From: Psychrobacillus sp. BL-248-WT-3
GTDB lineage: Bacteria > Bacillota > Bacilli > Bacillales_A > Planococcaceae
Assembly (NCBI RefSeq): GCF_012843435.1
Contig: NZ_JABAFC010000016.1
Location: forward strand, 1-64,000
Direction: 5' to 3'
Length of the DNA: 64,000 nt
The translations under genes and the position numbers were made by a program. Below, piece by piece: positions 1 to 8,253 of this stretch. The notes beneath the pieces were generated by a model that searched no databases, had not been told where the DNA came from, and worked only from the letters and a program-made list of their open reading frames with translations. The stretch's first letter is position 1; each line of letters begins with the position of its first letter.

Positions 1-1
1 C

Positions 2-64
2 CAACAGATCCTCCAGCTGTCCGGATCAACTGGAAATTCTATCGGAAAGAGCTCTTATTACTAA
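2..64 (+). CDS. possible 3' end of a gene entering from the left
   Basis: The frame beginning at base 2 is open up to a TAA at 62-64, and its last residues (QQILQLSGSTG, then NSIGKSSYY) have a protein-like composition. It stops 18 bases before the acetyltransferase start. With only 20 codons visible it cannot be identified and may be a chance open frame. Confidence 0.2.
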   Translation, partial: QQILQLSGSTGNSIGKSSYY

Positions 65-82
65 TATACGAGGGGGATTTAT

Positions 83-511
83 ATGATTACAAAAGCAACG
101 AAAGAGGATGTCTCATTTATTCTTTCTCATGCAGTAAGCTCTGCATATGATGCAACGCAACTGAAAATTTCTGAGGAGAAGGCAATAGCCATGTTTCAAG
201 GCGTTATAGATAAAGGTGGCTTCTACTTAGTGATTAAAGAAGAGGAAGCTATTCAAGGCTGGATCATGTTAGGTGAAAATACAGACTATTTTACTGACAA
301 CAAGTATGGGTTTATATATGAAATCTATGTAATGCCCGCCCATAGAGGAAAGGGACTTTCTAAAATCCTCATTAATGAAGGAAACTCCTATTTTAAAGAA
401 CAAGGCTATGAAGCGGTCCGATTAAATGTGTTTGCCTCCAACTTTGCCAAAGAGATTTATAAGAAGGTTGGATTCCAAGAGGTTAATTGTATAATGGAAG
501 TTAAATTATGA
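83..511 (+). CDS. GNAT family N-acetyltransferase
   Basis: The 142-residue protein has the size and order of a single-domain GCN5-related acetyltransferase, which transfers an acetyl group from acetyl-CoA to an amine. The acetyl-CoA loop is visible as R88-G89-K90-G91 after the strand ending YVMPAH, and the C-terminal part (ANxxAxxxYxKxGF-like, near residues 118-135) matches the usual final motif. The ATG follows a purine-rich GAGGGGG site. The substrate cannot be read from the sequence. A hairpin terminator follows at 537. It looks monocistronic and cytoplasmic. Confidence 0.85.
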   Translation: MITKATKEDVSFILSHAVSSAYDATQLKISEEKAIAMFQGVIDKGGFYLVIKEEEAIQGWIMLGENTDYFTDNKYGFIYEIYVMPAHRGKGLSKILINEGNSYFKEQGYEAVRLNVFASNFAKEIYKKVGFQEVNCIMEVKL

Positions 512-536
512 CGTACTGTTAAACTAATTCACCTAA

Positions 537-567
537 AGCTCCAAGCGATCCATGCTTGGAGCTTTTT
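537..567 (+). terminator. rho-independent terminator after GNAT gene
   Basis: A ten-base perfect stem (AGCTCCAAGC / GCTTGGAGCT) with a seven-base loop is followed by a short T run. It ends the acetyltransferase transcript. Confidence 0.85.
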
Positions 568-588
568 GCATCTCACCGACTAATCATA

Positions 589-696
589 CTAAAGGCAGGA
601 ATCTTTCGGCTCACTCACCTTAAGTATTACATCCGTTTCAGCCCCTGGTCTTAGTAACAATTCATCCTCACGAACAATGTGATATTCTTGCCATTT
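589..696 (-). pseudogene. short gene fragment with coding-like composition
   Basis: On the minus strand a 35-codon frame reads KWQEYHIVREDELLL then RPGAETDVILKV, ending in TAG at 589-591. It has no start codon, and a stop lies directly upstream at 697-699. The amino-acid pattern is more like a decayed gene end than random DNA. No family is recognised. Confidence 0.3.
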
Positions 697-768
697 TTAT
701 ACAATTATAAAGAAATTACATCAAGAGCACTCATACACATTGTTTTCATTTAAAAGGAGGAGTCAAGT

Positions 769-3700
769 GTGTCATTGTTAACCAGGTGGGCATTTAGCAA
801 CAAAGCAGCAATAGCTGTATTGACCGTATTAGTTTTAGTAATTGGGGTGATTAGTTACTTTCGTTTGCCAATGGAGTTCTTACCTTCAGCGGATAATCCA
901 CAGGTCACCATTATAACGATGGGTTCAGGAACAGATGCAAAGACAATGGAAACTGAAGTAACAAGTCCGATTGAAAGCGCAATAAACGGTCTAAATGGGA
1001 AGTCTTCCATCTATTCCAGAACAGGGGATGGATATTCACATGTAGATATTGTCTATGAATCTGGATATGATATGAAGCTGGCAAAACAGGAGGTACAAGA
1101 AGCTTTAGCACACATTTCCTTCCCTTCCGGTATATCGGAGCCAGTAGTTTCCCAGCTGCATACGTCTATGATCCCTATTGTGAATATCGCTGTTACGTTT
1201 GAGGATGGACTTTCCTCTGAAAATGTGGAGTTTGCAAGGAACACACTCATCTCACGCTATGAGCAAATCAAAGGGATATCCAACGTAGATTTATACGGGG
1301 CACATGATACAACCATTTCGGTACAATTGGATATGGAAAAAATGCAGGAGAATCAAATTCCCATTGAATCAGTTTTAACTATACTTCAAGGACAAAATGT
1401 TGCGGTGTCTGTTGGAGAGAAGACGGTAAACGGTCAAGTCAGTAATATTAAGGTCATCGGTGATGTAACTAGCTTAGATAAGTTAAAGCAAATGACCATT
1501 GTACCTGAAGTAACACTGGAGGACATTGCTAATATTCAGGAAGCAACCGATTCAGCTTTTATGAGTCATTTTAATGGCAAGGATACACTGGATATTAGTA
1601 TTACAAAGGATAGTACATCCAATGCAGTGACGATCAGTAAGGAAGTTGAAAAAGTAACAAAGGAATTAAACGAAAAGTATACGCAGCAAGAATCCGTCAT
1701 TTATGTTTCTTCCTCGGACTTGGTTCAAAATTCTGTCCACACGATGATGAAGGAAGTTTTACTTGGAGCTTTGTTTGCGACTATTGTGATCATGATATTC
1801 CTTCGTAACATTCGGTCTACCTTTATTACGATTATTTCGATTCCTCTATCGCTATGTCTGACCTTATTTTTACTATCGCTATCTGGTGTTACATTGAACA
1901 TCTTGACGCTTGGTGGTGTCGCTGTTGCAGTTGGGAGATTAGTGGATGACAGCATAGTAGTCATAGAGAATATTTTTCGGAAGATGCAGTCCGAGAAGTT
2001 TAGTGTTCAAATGGTTGTGGATGCCACGAAGCAGGTTGGAGTTGCCATTACCGCCTCGACATTAACGACTGTAGCTGTTTTTCTTCCCATGAGCTTGTTA
2101 AATGGTTCCTTACAGGATTTTTTACTACCCTTTGCTCTAACGGTTACCTATTCGCTGTTATCCTCTCTATTAGTTGCTTTAACAGTGGTCCCTATCATGA
2201 GTGCTAGCTTATTGAAGAACACGAAGTTACCAGAGCATAAGGCCGCTACTCGTTTTCCAAAGCTTGTCACCTGGTCGTTGAATCATAAGTGGGTCATCTT
2301 TTTGATTTCCGCAGCATTATTTTTCGGTTCCATCGCCACATACTTTTTAATACCAAAAGGAGCAGTCAATAGTTCCTCTTCCGATTATATAACCGTCACG
2401 TTAACCTATCCAACGAGCACAGCTGCCGAGGAAGTGCAGTCAAAAATGATGGATATGGAATCTTATATTCTCGAAATGGATGAGGTAGAACATGTTTTTG
2501 CGCAAGTAGGTACTCCTTCGGAGGCAGCACAATATGGAGCGGTGGGCTCTTCAACGGAAGCTTACTTCAGTATCTTATTACATGATAAGAATGATATCCC
2601 AATAGTGATGGAGTCGATTGAAGGAAAAAGAGAAATGTTTTCAAGTGCCGCATTTGAAATGACAGAAGCCTCATTTATGATGGGTGGCTCCAGTACTAAT
2701 ATTAATATTGATTTAGTCGGAGAGAATATCGAAAGCTTAGAAAAGCTTGCGCCGACTATTCAAGAAAAAATTCAACCTATTACTGGCGTAAATAAAGTCA
2801 CTACAAATCAAGATGAAAAGAAAACGGTCTACTCACTTATTGTTGACCCTTCCAAAGGTAATACAGAGCAAATTGCTCAACAATTAGGTGTAATGTTAAA
2901 TAAAACACCGATCGGAACCATTAATATAGATGGCAAGGAAAAAGCAGTTATGCTCGAGCCACTGTTAAATATAGAAAAACCAAATGATTTAGAATCTATC
3001 CAGATCAGGACTAACGAGGGAGCTGTTCCGGTAGCTTCTGTGGCAACCCTACAGTCTGAAAAGCTTGCCACTACCCTACTGCACAAGGATGGGGAAACCT
3101 ATCTAAGAATTACTGCAGATGTCGATCCAGCTAGACTTTCTGAAATTGCTAGTGAAATAAACGTGGCGATATTCGGAAATGGTGAGGGCGAAAAAGGAAT
3201 AGAAATATCAAAGGATATAGAAGTATTTGTAGGTGGCTCTAGTAGTCAGCAGGCAGATGAATTTGAGGATCTCTTTTTAGTGATGCTCGTCTCCATTGGA
3301 TTAGTATTTTTAATCATGGTGATAACATTCAAATCCATTCGCACACCAATTGCAATTCTCTTCTCGCTACCATTAGCAGCAATTGGAGCTGTGCTTGGAA
3401 TCGTAATAAGTGGTATTTCCATTGATATAACTGCTCTACTTGGTGCACTTATGCTAATTGGAGTTGTTGTAACGAATGCCATTGTCTTGCTAGACAGAGT
3501 GAAGCAAAATGAACAGAAAATGACGATACGCGAATCATTGGTTGAAGCTGCCACAACTAGAATGCGACCAATTTTTATGACAGCCATCGCGACCATCTGT
3601 GCCATGCTCCCACTGTTACTTAAGCAAGCCGAGTCAGGTATCCTTGTATCACAAAGTCTTGCAATCGTTGTAATTGGAGGATTGGCAATGGCTACCCTAC

Positions 3701-3786
3701 TAACCTTAATCGTAATTCCATGTATTTATGAGCTTCTCTACTTTAGAAAATCTAAAAAGCAAAGACTGGCTAATACTGTGGATTGA
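769..3786 (+). CDS. RND family efflux permease (AcrB/SwrC-like)
   Basis: This 1005-residue integral membrane protein has the duplicated architecture of resistance-nodulation-division pumps: a transmembrane helix at about 10-30, an extracytoplasmic porter domain, six helices at about 325-480, a second porter domain, and six helices at about 835-990. The GGVAVAVGRLVDDSIVVIEN stretch is the TM4 signature carrying the proton-relay aspartates. Such pumps use the proton gradient to export lipophilic compounds; in Bacillus the relative SwrC exports surfactin. The GTG start has a near-perfect AAAAGGAGGAG site. No membrane-fusion or outer-membrane partner is adjacent, as expected for Gram-positive members. 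A terminator follows at 3843. Confidence 0.9.
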   Translation: MSLLTRWAFSNKAAIAVLTVLVLVIGVISYFRLPMEFLPSADNPQVTIITMGSGTDAKTMETEVTSPIESAINGLNGKSSIYSRTGDGYSHVDIVYESGYDMKLAKQEVQEALAHISFPSGISEPVVSQLHTSMIPIVNIAVTFEDGLSSENVEFARNTLISRYEQIKGISNVDLYGAHDTTISVQLDMEKMQENQIPIESVLTILQGQNVAVSVGEKTVNGQVSNIKVIGDVTSLDKLKQMTIVPEVTLEDIANIQEATDSAFMSHFNGKDTLDISITKDSTSNAVTISKEVEKVTKELNEKYTQQESVIYVSSSDLVQNSVHTMMKEVLLGALFATIVIMIFLRNIRSTFITIISIPLSLCLTLFLLSLSGVTLNILTLGGVAVAVGRLVDDSIVVIENIFRKMQSEKFSVQMVVDATKQVGVAITASTLTTVAVFLPMSLLNGSLQDFLLPFALTVTYSLLSSLLVALTVVPIMSASLLKNTKLPEHKAATRFPKLVTWSLNHKWVIFLISAALFFGSIATYFLIPKGAVNSSSSDYITVTLTYPTSTAAEEVQSKMMDMESYILEMDEVEHVFAQVGTPSEAAQYGAVGSSTEAYFSILLHDKNDIPIVMESIEGKREMFSSAAFEMTEASFMMGGSSTNINIDLVGENIESLEKLAPTIQEKIQPITGVNKVTTNQDEKKTVYSLIVDPSKGNTEQIAQQLGVMLNKTPIGTINIDGKEKAVMLEPLLNIEKPNDLESIQIRTNEGAVPVASVATLQSEKLATTLLHKDGETYLRITADVDPARLSEIASEINVAIFGNGEGEKGIEISKDIEVFVGGSSSQQADEFEDLFLVMLVSIGLVFLIMVITFKSIRTPIAILFSLPLAAIGAVLGIVISGISIDITALLGALMLIGVVVTNAIVLLDRVKQNEQKMTIRESLVEAATTRMRPIFMTAIATICAMLPLLLKQAESGILVSQSLAIVVIGGLAMATLLTLIVIPCIYELLYFRKSKKQRLANTVD

Positions 3787-3842
3787 GCATATCCAGCTGT
3801 CCATAAATTAAGATAGGATGCATCTAAATAAACCGCTCACTT

Positions 3843-3875
3843 AGGCTGTAGACGAGTTGTCTATGGCCTTTTATT
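3843..3875 (+). terminator. terminator after RND gene
   Basis: The stem AGGC-tg-TAGAC / GTCTA-tg-GCCT has a symmetric internal TG loop, a GAGTT apical loop and a T-rich tail. Confidence 0.65.
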
Positions 3876-3967
3876 TATTGTAAATCTATTAAATTGCCTG
3901 TTTAGTAAATCATTTGAGACTCTTTTTAAGCGATAACGTCTAATTTTGTAAAGGGGGGAAATAACTC

Positions 3968-4384
3968 TTGAGAATCACTAAATCTTTCATTATTTTCATA
4001 GGATTCATTTCACTATTTATAATGGGTTGTTCGAATGCTACAAAAGACGAAGTTCAAAATATAGAAGGTCAAAAAATAGAAGTTCAAAAGCGTATTGGGG
4101 ATGAAAATAAATACGAGGTTTTCAAAGATATCACGAATGACGAGGATGTTGAGAAAGTTAAAGAGATTATAGATATGATGGATTGGGAAAATGCAAAAGT
4201 AGAAATGGTACGTCCTCCCGATTACCGATTTTCTTTTCTAACTCCAAAAGCAAAAGGATTAGTTTATAGCCTGTGGATCAGCCCAAACTCTACAGTGGAA
4301 ATTATTATTTACGGAGAACATAAGTATTCTCAACTAGACAAGAGTAAGTCAACAGAACTGATTGAAATCCTTTCTAGGGAGTGA
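3968..4384 (+). CDS. small secreted lipoprotein, unknown function
   Basis: The 138-residue product starts at a TTG seven bases after an AAGGGGGGAA ribosome site. Its signal peptide ends in a lipobox (FIMGC, Cys21), so it should be anchored to the outer face of the membrane by a diacylglyceryl group. The mature part is short, charged and without a motif I recognise. It stands alone, with no convincing terminator directly after it. Confidence 0.75.
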   Translation: MRITKSFIIFIGFISLFIMGCSNATKDEVQNIEGQKIEVQKRIGDENKYEVFKDITNDEDVEKVKEIIDMMDWENAKVEMVRPPDYRFSFLTPKAKGLVYSLWISPNSTVEIIIYGEHKYSQLDKSKSTELIEILSRE

Positions 4385-4445
4385 GGCTACGAGAAAAGTA
4401 TCTCTTACTGTGACTATACACATTTCAATTAATCCATTTTTCTAG

Positions 4446-4606
4446 AAACAATAAGAAAAGCGAGCCACCGCAAACGCTCTTGTTTGCGACGAGCTTGTCC
4501 AGGAGCAGTATTTTCCCATTTGACCCCGAGGGGCAAGGTGCCGGAGCTAGACATCAATTTATCCACAGGTTCAGAATTTTATAATTTCCTAAACAATAAG
4601 AAAAGC
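4446..4606. repeat. dispersed intergenic repeat bracketed by 16-bp direct repeats
   Basis: A GC-richer block (4462-4556) contains two hairpins, CGCAAAC/GTTTGCG at 4469-4488 and CCCCGAGGGG at 4524-4533, and ends in GCCGGAGCTAGACA. From memory this resembles the 'TCTAGCTCC..GCC' intergenic repeats common in Bacillus-group genomes. It is flanked by identical copies of AAACAATAAGAAAAGC at 4446-4461 and 4591-4606. The right copy is also the left edge of the next terminator. This looks like an inserted mobile repeat, but only one copy is in the window. Confidence 0.5.
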
Positions 4607-4638
4607 CAGACCATCTGAATTCGCTTGGTCTGGCTTTT
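4601..4638 (-). terminator. terminator (usable in both directions)
   Basis: AAAAGCCAGACC pairs with GGTCTGGCTTTT around a 14-base loop. It directly follows the stop of the minus-strand secreted protein gene. Confidence 0.85.
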
Positions 4639-4641
4639 ATA

Positions 4642-5487
4642 TTATTTGAACGAAATTAATTCAGCGTCTAAGATTCCATCGCTGCCTATCATTTTAATAA
4701 TTCCAACACCAGGAGCTAAGTAATAAGTGTAACCCGCGTTAGTTTTGAATATCACAACATTTTGGAAGGTACCTGCCTTTACTGTGACAGTGCTAGTTGT
4801 ACTTATTACATTGATATTATAAATTATTCTATCATTTCCATCATAGTCTATCTCTTTTGTTTGCTTTCCTTCAATTAAAGGATATTGTACATTAAATAGA
4901 CCCCAATCTGTATAATTTACACCAAATGTTATAGTAGAATCTCCCTCGTCAGAAGTAAATTCGTTATACACATATCCACCAATTTCCTGGCCCGGTATCG
5001 TCAGAAGAGTACGATTTGCACCAAATTCATTTTCAACTTTTGTAATAAACTCTCTCTTTGTAGGCTCCGTAAAGCTTGGTGAATACGTAAGCTTCATACC
5101 AGCTTTTGGGGTGATTCCACCGTGTACTTCCTTGTTCAACAAGGCAAGCTTGCTTTTAGATGGTGTTTCGTATTTTAACTTTGTACTTTTTTGCACGAAG
5201 CTACTTGCACCTAATCCATATAAGCCGCCGTTTGACCCCTTATACGTGTAAACTCTATATTCATCGCCCTTTTTAAGAGTGCGAACCTTGCTAAGTGATC
5301 CATTTGAACCGATTTTAACTAAATCCGTGTCTGCTAAAATGGTTACCTTACCAATTTGTCCTGCCTTTAATTCTGTTTTGCCCCACATAACCTTATGTGT
5401 AGCTGCTTCAGCAGATATGTTAACGGTCGCCGTAATTCCCAATGCCAACACACCTACTAATACTAATTTAATCATTTTTTTAATCAT
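4642..5487 (-). CDS. secreted protein with signal peptide, unknown function
   Basis: The 281-residue product has a classical signal peptide (charged MIKKMIK, hydrophobic core, cleavage near SAEAA at 28-29). The mature N-terminal part (about 30-100, HKVMWGKTELK onward) looks like a small beta-rich SH3-like wall-associated module seen repeatedly in Bacillales secreted proteins. The rest (about 125-281) is beta-rich and unrecognised. An AAAGGGAGAG site precedes the ATG. The gene is monocistronic, with a shared terminator at its end. Confidence 0.75.
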   Translation of the reverse strand: MIKKMIKLVLVGVLALGITATVNISAEAATHKVMWGKTELKAGQIGKVTILADTDLVKIGSNGSLSKVRTLKKGDEYRVYTYKGSNGGLYGLGASSFVQKSTKLKYETPSKSKLALLNKEVHGGITPKAGMKLTYSPSFTEPTKREFITKVENEFGANRTLLTIPGQEIGGYVYNEFTSDEGDSTITFGVNYTDWGLFNVQYPLIEGKQTKEIDYDGNDRIIYNINVISTTSTVTVKAGTFQNVVIFKTNAGYTYYLAPGVGIIKMIGSDGILDAELISFK

Positions 5488-5665
5488 TTTTAATCTCTCC
5501 CTTTCCTCTCTACTCTAACATAATTACTGTAAAATAGTATTCATTATTGGATGAATAGGTAATAAAATGTATTTAGAAAATATTTTTGTATTTATTTAAC
5601 ATTAAATGTTAAAATGGGCTTTCATCCTACCCGCAAATTTTTTAATGTATGGACTTTTTATCCAT

Positions 5666-5697
5666 AAAAAAAGAACTGCCAATAAAGCAGCTCTCTT
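5666..5697 (-). terminator. terminator of the zinc-ribbon gene
   Basis: Read on the minus strand, AGAGCTGC pairs with GCAGTTCT around a seven-base loop and is followed by seven T. Confidence 0.7.
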
Positions 5698-5702
5698 CCT
5701 AA

Positions 5703-5912
5703 TTAACGTGATGGTTTTATTGGGGCACAGTCTGTACAGCTTTTCTGGTTACTCCCTTTAAACTTTGTTAAAGTCTTTTCAAAGACATTTCCACAGGAAC
5801 ATTTAAACTGTAATTTTTGAGAGAAACCTTTATATTCTGTCGACAGTAATTCACTGGTTGAATTCTTTTTCACATACTCACGGATTTCTTCAATCGTCCA
5901 TCTTTTATTCAT
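5703..5912 (-). CDS. small zinc-ribbon-like protein
   Basis: This 69-residue protein has a CSC motif (38-40) and a CTDC motif (59-62), four cysteines spaced as in a zinc ribbon, after a short helical region (WTIEEIREYVKKN). A longer frame starts at 5987, but the GGAGGTGTC site seven bases before the ATG at 5912 fixes the start there. Such ribbons often bind nucleic acid or stabilise a small fold. No specific role can be assigned. Confidence 0.65.
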   Translation of the reverse strand: MNKRWTIEEIREYVKKNSTSELLSTEYKGFSQKLQFKCSCGNVFEKTLTKFKGSNQKSCTDCAPIKPSR

Positions 5913-6044
5913 CATGACACCTCCGACATAGCTTCCGAATAAACATAAAGGAAGAAGCTTCGGAAACTTCCTTTCAACCGGGATCATCTGCTCCTAATCT
6001 ACCTAAGGCTCCTATTATAGCATAGAACGTGCTTTCTTCACTAC

Positions 6045-6590
6045 TTATACTAGCTCAAATACTGCCCCTTTTGGATATAAGGATACATAGCTTCCTTCAT
6101 CAGTTTCAAAAGCTATTTCCACGCCTTCTGTTAGCTTTTTTTCTGATAATAGCTTCCATATGGAATTAAACGCAATCTCTATATCTAAAACTTGAAATGT
6201 GCTTGTTCCTGCTCCCGCTCCGATTTCCGATCCATAGGCATACCCGTTGCCAGTGTACATTAGTTCTTCTTCCACTATTTCTTCTACCATATGGCTTTTG
6301 TCCTCTGTCATCTCAAACTCTTCCTCGTTCTCCTCATTGTATCGATATTGAATATAAACTTTCTTTAAATCCTTTTCTTCCACCAGTTGATAGCCTTGAT
6401 TAGCCTTCTCATCTGCTAGGCTTTTCATGAACTTTTTACGATTCTCCCAAAATCTTAACTTCTGCTCTTCTCCCTTACCTTGGATTCCAAGTGTGCCACT
6501 CACAATAGTAATTGGACCTCTAAATAGATATTCGGATATATTCCAAAATAGCGTTTTGTTTCCGGACTTCTTAATCATTAAAATTTTCAT
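6045..6590 (-). CDS. WGR-domain-like protein, paralogue of the upstream gene
   Basis: Residues about 10-75 follow the WGR plan: an aromatic strand (LFWNISEY), a G-x-x-G turn (TLGIQGKGEE), then a long helix with K-rich ends closing in NQGYQLVEE. WGR domains in PARP-like and other proteins bind nucleic acid. Residues 80-181 are acidic and form a second, unrecognised domain. The start has a GGGGATGGAGAC site. It lies 34 bases after its paralogue at 6625-7137, so the two are probably co-transcribed and arose by tandem duplication. Confidence 0.6.
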   Translation of the reverse strand: MKILMIKKSGNKTLFWNISEYLFRGPITIVSGTLGIQGKGEEQKLRFWENRKKFMKSLADEKANQGYQLVEEKDLKKVYIQYRYNEENEEEFEMTEDKSHMVEEIVEEELMYTGNGYAYGSEIGAGAGTSTFQVLDIEIAFNSIWKLLSEKKLTEGVEIAFETDEGSYVSLYPKGAVFELV

Positions 6591-6624
6591 TTGTCTCCAT
6601 CCCCTTTGTATATAGTCGCCAAAA

Positions 6625-7137
6625 CTATCCCCTTGTTTTTAATAGATTGATATCTTCTACGTTCCTTTCATATAAGAAGATATCATTATTATCTATTAGC
6701 TTCTGCACTGAAATTACACTTCGAATTTTTTCAACTGCTATATCCAAATCATCTACCATGCAAAATATATTCACCATCTGATCGTCACCTATACCCACAC
6801 CATCGGTAAATCCAACACCAGTTTCATCTAGCTCTTTTTCTATCAGCTTACAAAGCTCCATACTCGCATTTTGTAAATCTTCATGTGACCAACTTCCATT
6901 ATTATAGATATGAATGATAAGCTCCTCTGGCCCCATGCTATCCACAAACCCTTGATTTCTTTTTTCCTCTACTAATCTTTCAAGACGCTTCTTACCATTT
7001 TCAAAAAGTCCAAGCTGAATCTCTTCCTTATTCTTATTAACCCCAATGATTCCAGATTCCACATACAATTTCTTTCGATACACCCATGCCTTCCAATAAT
7101 GGGTATCATGCGCACTCTTTTTATGTAGCTCAGCCAT
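6625..7137 (-). CDS. WGR-domain-like protein, first gene of the pair
   Basis: The 170-residue product shares the layout of the next gene: WKAWVYRKKLYVESGIIG, a helix, EEKRNQGF, then an acidic domain with ELDETGVGF corresponding to EELMYTGNGY in the partner. Sequence identity is low, so the duplication is old. The ribosome site GGAGGTTTAAGGA supports the ATG at 7137. No catalytic residues are evident. Role unknown; a nucleic-acid or protein-binding function is only suggested by the WGR-like fold. Confidence 0.6.
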   Translation of the reverse strand: MAELHKKSAHDTHYWKAWVYRKKLYVESGIIGVNKNKEEIQLGLFENGKKRLERLVEEKRNQGFVDSMGPEELIIHIYNNGSWSHEDLQNASMELCKLIEKELDETGVGFTDGVGIGDDQMVNIFCMVDDLDIAVEKIRSVISVQKLIDNNDIFLYERNVEDINLLKTRG

Positions 7138-7282
7138 TCCTTAAACCTCCTAACAAAATAATAAAAACCTTATAACAATTATATCCTTTTTTTGCATTTG
7201 GTGATTATATATGAGTGACTTATTTCCGAATGGCAGCGATCCATACTTAGTTAGAAATACGACTATTTTTTACTCGAAAATT

Positions 7283-7960
7283 ATGGCTGGCCTTACGGGT
7301 ATGGGCGGTTTTCATTGCTTTATGGGACACTTCTAACCTATTTATGGGCACTTTCCACCCTCTTTATGGGACACTTCTAGCCTGGTTATGGGCGCTTTAT
7401 TACTTTTACGGGCGCTTTTCTTTGATTTATGGGACACCTTCAGGTAGTTTATGGGCGGTACTCACTGGTATGGGGGGTTTCCATAACTTTATGGGACACT
7501 TCTAATCTATTTATGGGCACTTTCCACCCTCTTTATGGGACACTTCCAGTCTGGTTATGGGCGGCTTATTACTTTTATGGGCGCTTTTCTTTGGTTTATG
7601 GGACACTTTTAGTCTGTTTATGGGCGGTACTCACTGGTATGGGGGCTTTCCATAACTTTATGGGACACTTCTGACCTATTTATGGGCACTTTTCACCCTC
7701 TTTATGGGACACTTCCAGCCTGGTTATGGGCGGTTTATTACTTTTACGGGCGCTTTTCTTTGGTTTATGGGACACTTTCAGGTAGTTTATGGGCGGTACT
7801 CACTGGTATGGGCGCTTTACATAACTTTATGGGACACTTCTGACCTATTTATGGGCACTTTTCACCCTCTTTATGGGACATTTCTTGCCTGGTTATGGGC
7901 GCTTTATTACTTTTACGGGCGCTTTTCTTTTGTTTATGGGACACCTTCAGGTAGTTTATG
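7283..7960. repeat. higher-order tandem repeat, 169-bp unit of eight ~21-bp monomers
   Basis: The stretch is built from monomers beginning TTATGGG(A/C)(C/G), spaced 22, 22, 22, 20, 21, 22, 19 and 21 bases. The set of eight then repeats as a 169-bp unit: the marker GGCGCTTTTC occurs at 7411, 7580, 7749 and 7918, exactly 169 apart each time. About four units are present, with small differences between them. Because the monomer is close to 21 bases, frames stay open and give spurious repetitive 'proteins'. The array ends about 185 bases before the likely qox promoter. Confidence 0.95.
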
Positions 7961-8083
7961 GGCTCAACTCAATAACCCCTTCCAAGAAAACCCTTTCCCT
8001 AGCTGCCACCCAAGCCTAAAGCGTCAACTTTCATCAACTAATCCTTTATGGTTTCCAACGCTTTTTTGAATAAATTTGTCACA

Positions 8084-8099
8084 TTTACAATTGTGTAAA
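8084..8099. promoter_or_regulatory. possible operator upstream of qoxABCD
   Basis: TTTACA-ATTG-TGTAAA is an inverted repeat with six-base arms, about 45 bases upstream of the likely -35 box. Respiratory oxidase operons in Bacillus are controlled by several regulators, but this site does not match a consensus I am sure of. Confidence 0.3.
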
Positions 8100-8143
8100 A
8101 GAACGTTCAAATCTTCTTGAAGAATTTGTGAAGTCCGGTTTTA

Positions 8144-8173
8144 TTGTTCGTTTTTTTAAATGGAAGGTAATAA
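8144..8173 (+). promoter_or_regulatory. candidate sigma-A promoter of qoxABCD
   Basis: TTGTTC and TAATAA are separated by 18 bases and lie about 80 bases before the qoxA ATG. The match is moderate and no better candidate is seen in the 300 bases upstream. Confidence 0.4.
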
Positions 8174-8253
8174 GATAGAGGCACAGAGAGAAATTCTTTG
8201 AACCAATACTAGTTATTTGAGCTTTTTATAATAGATTGGAAAGGAGTACAACA

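Noticed and set aside
7429-8069. Two open frames of 81 and 121 codons with repetitive products (MGHF, YGRYSLV and similar)
   Set aside because: They arise because the repeat period is near 21 bases and so keeps frames open. There is no ribosome site, the frames differ between copies and the products are pure repeat translation.
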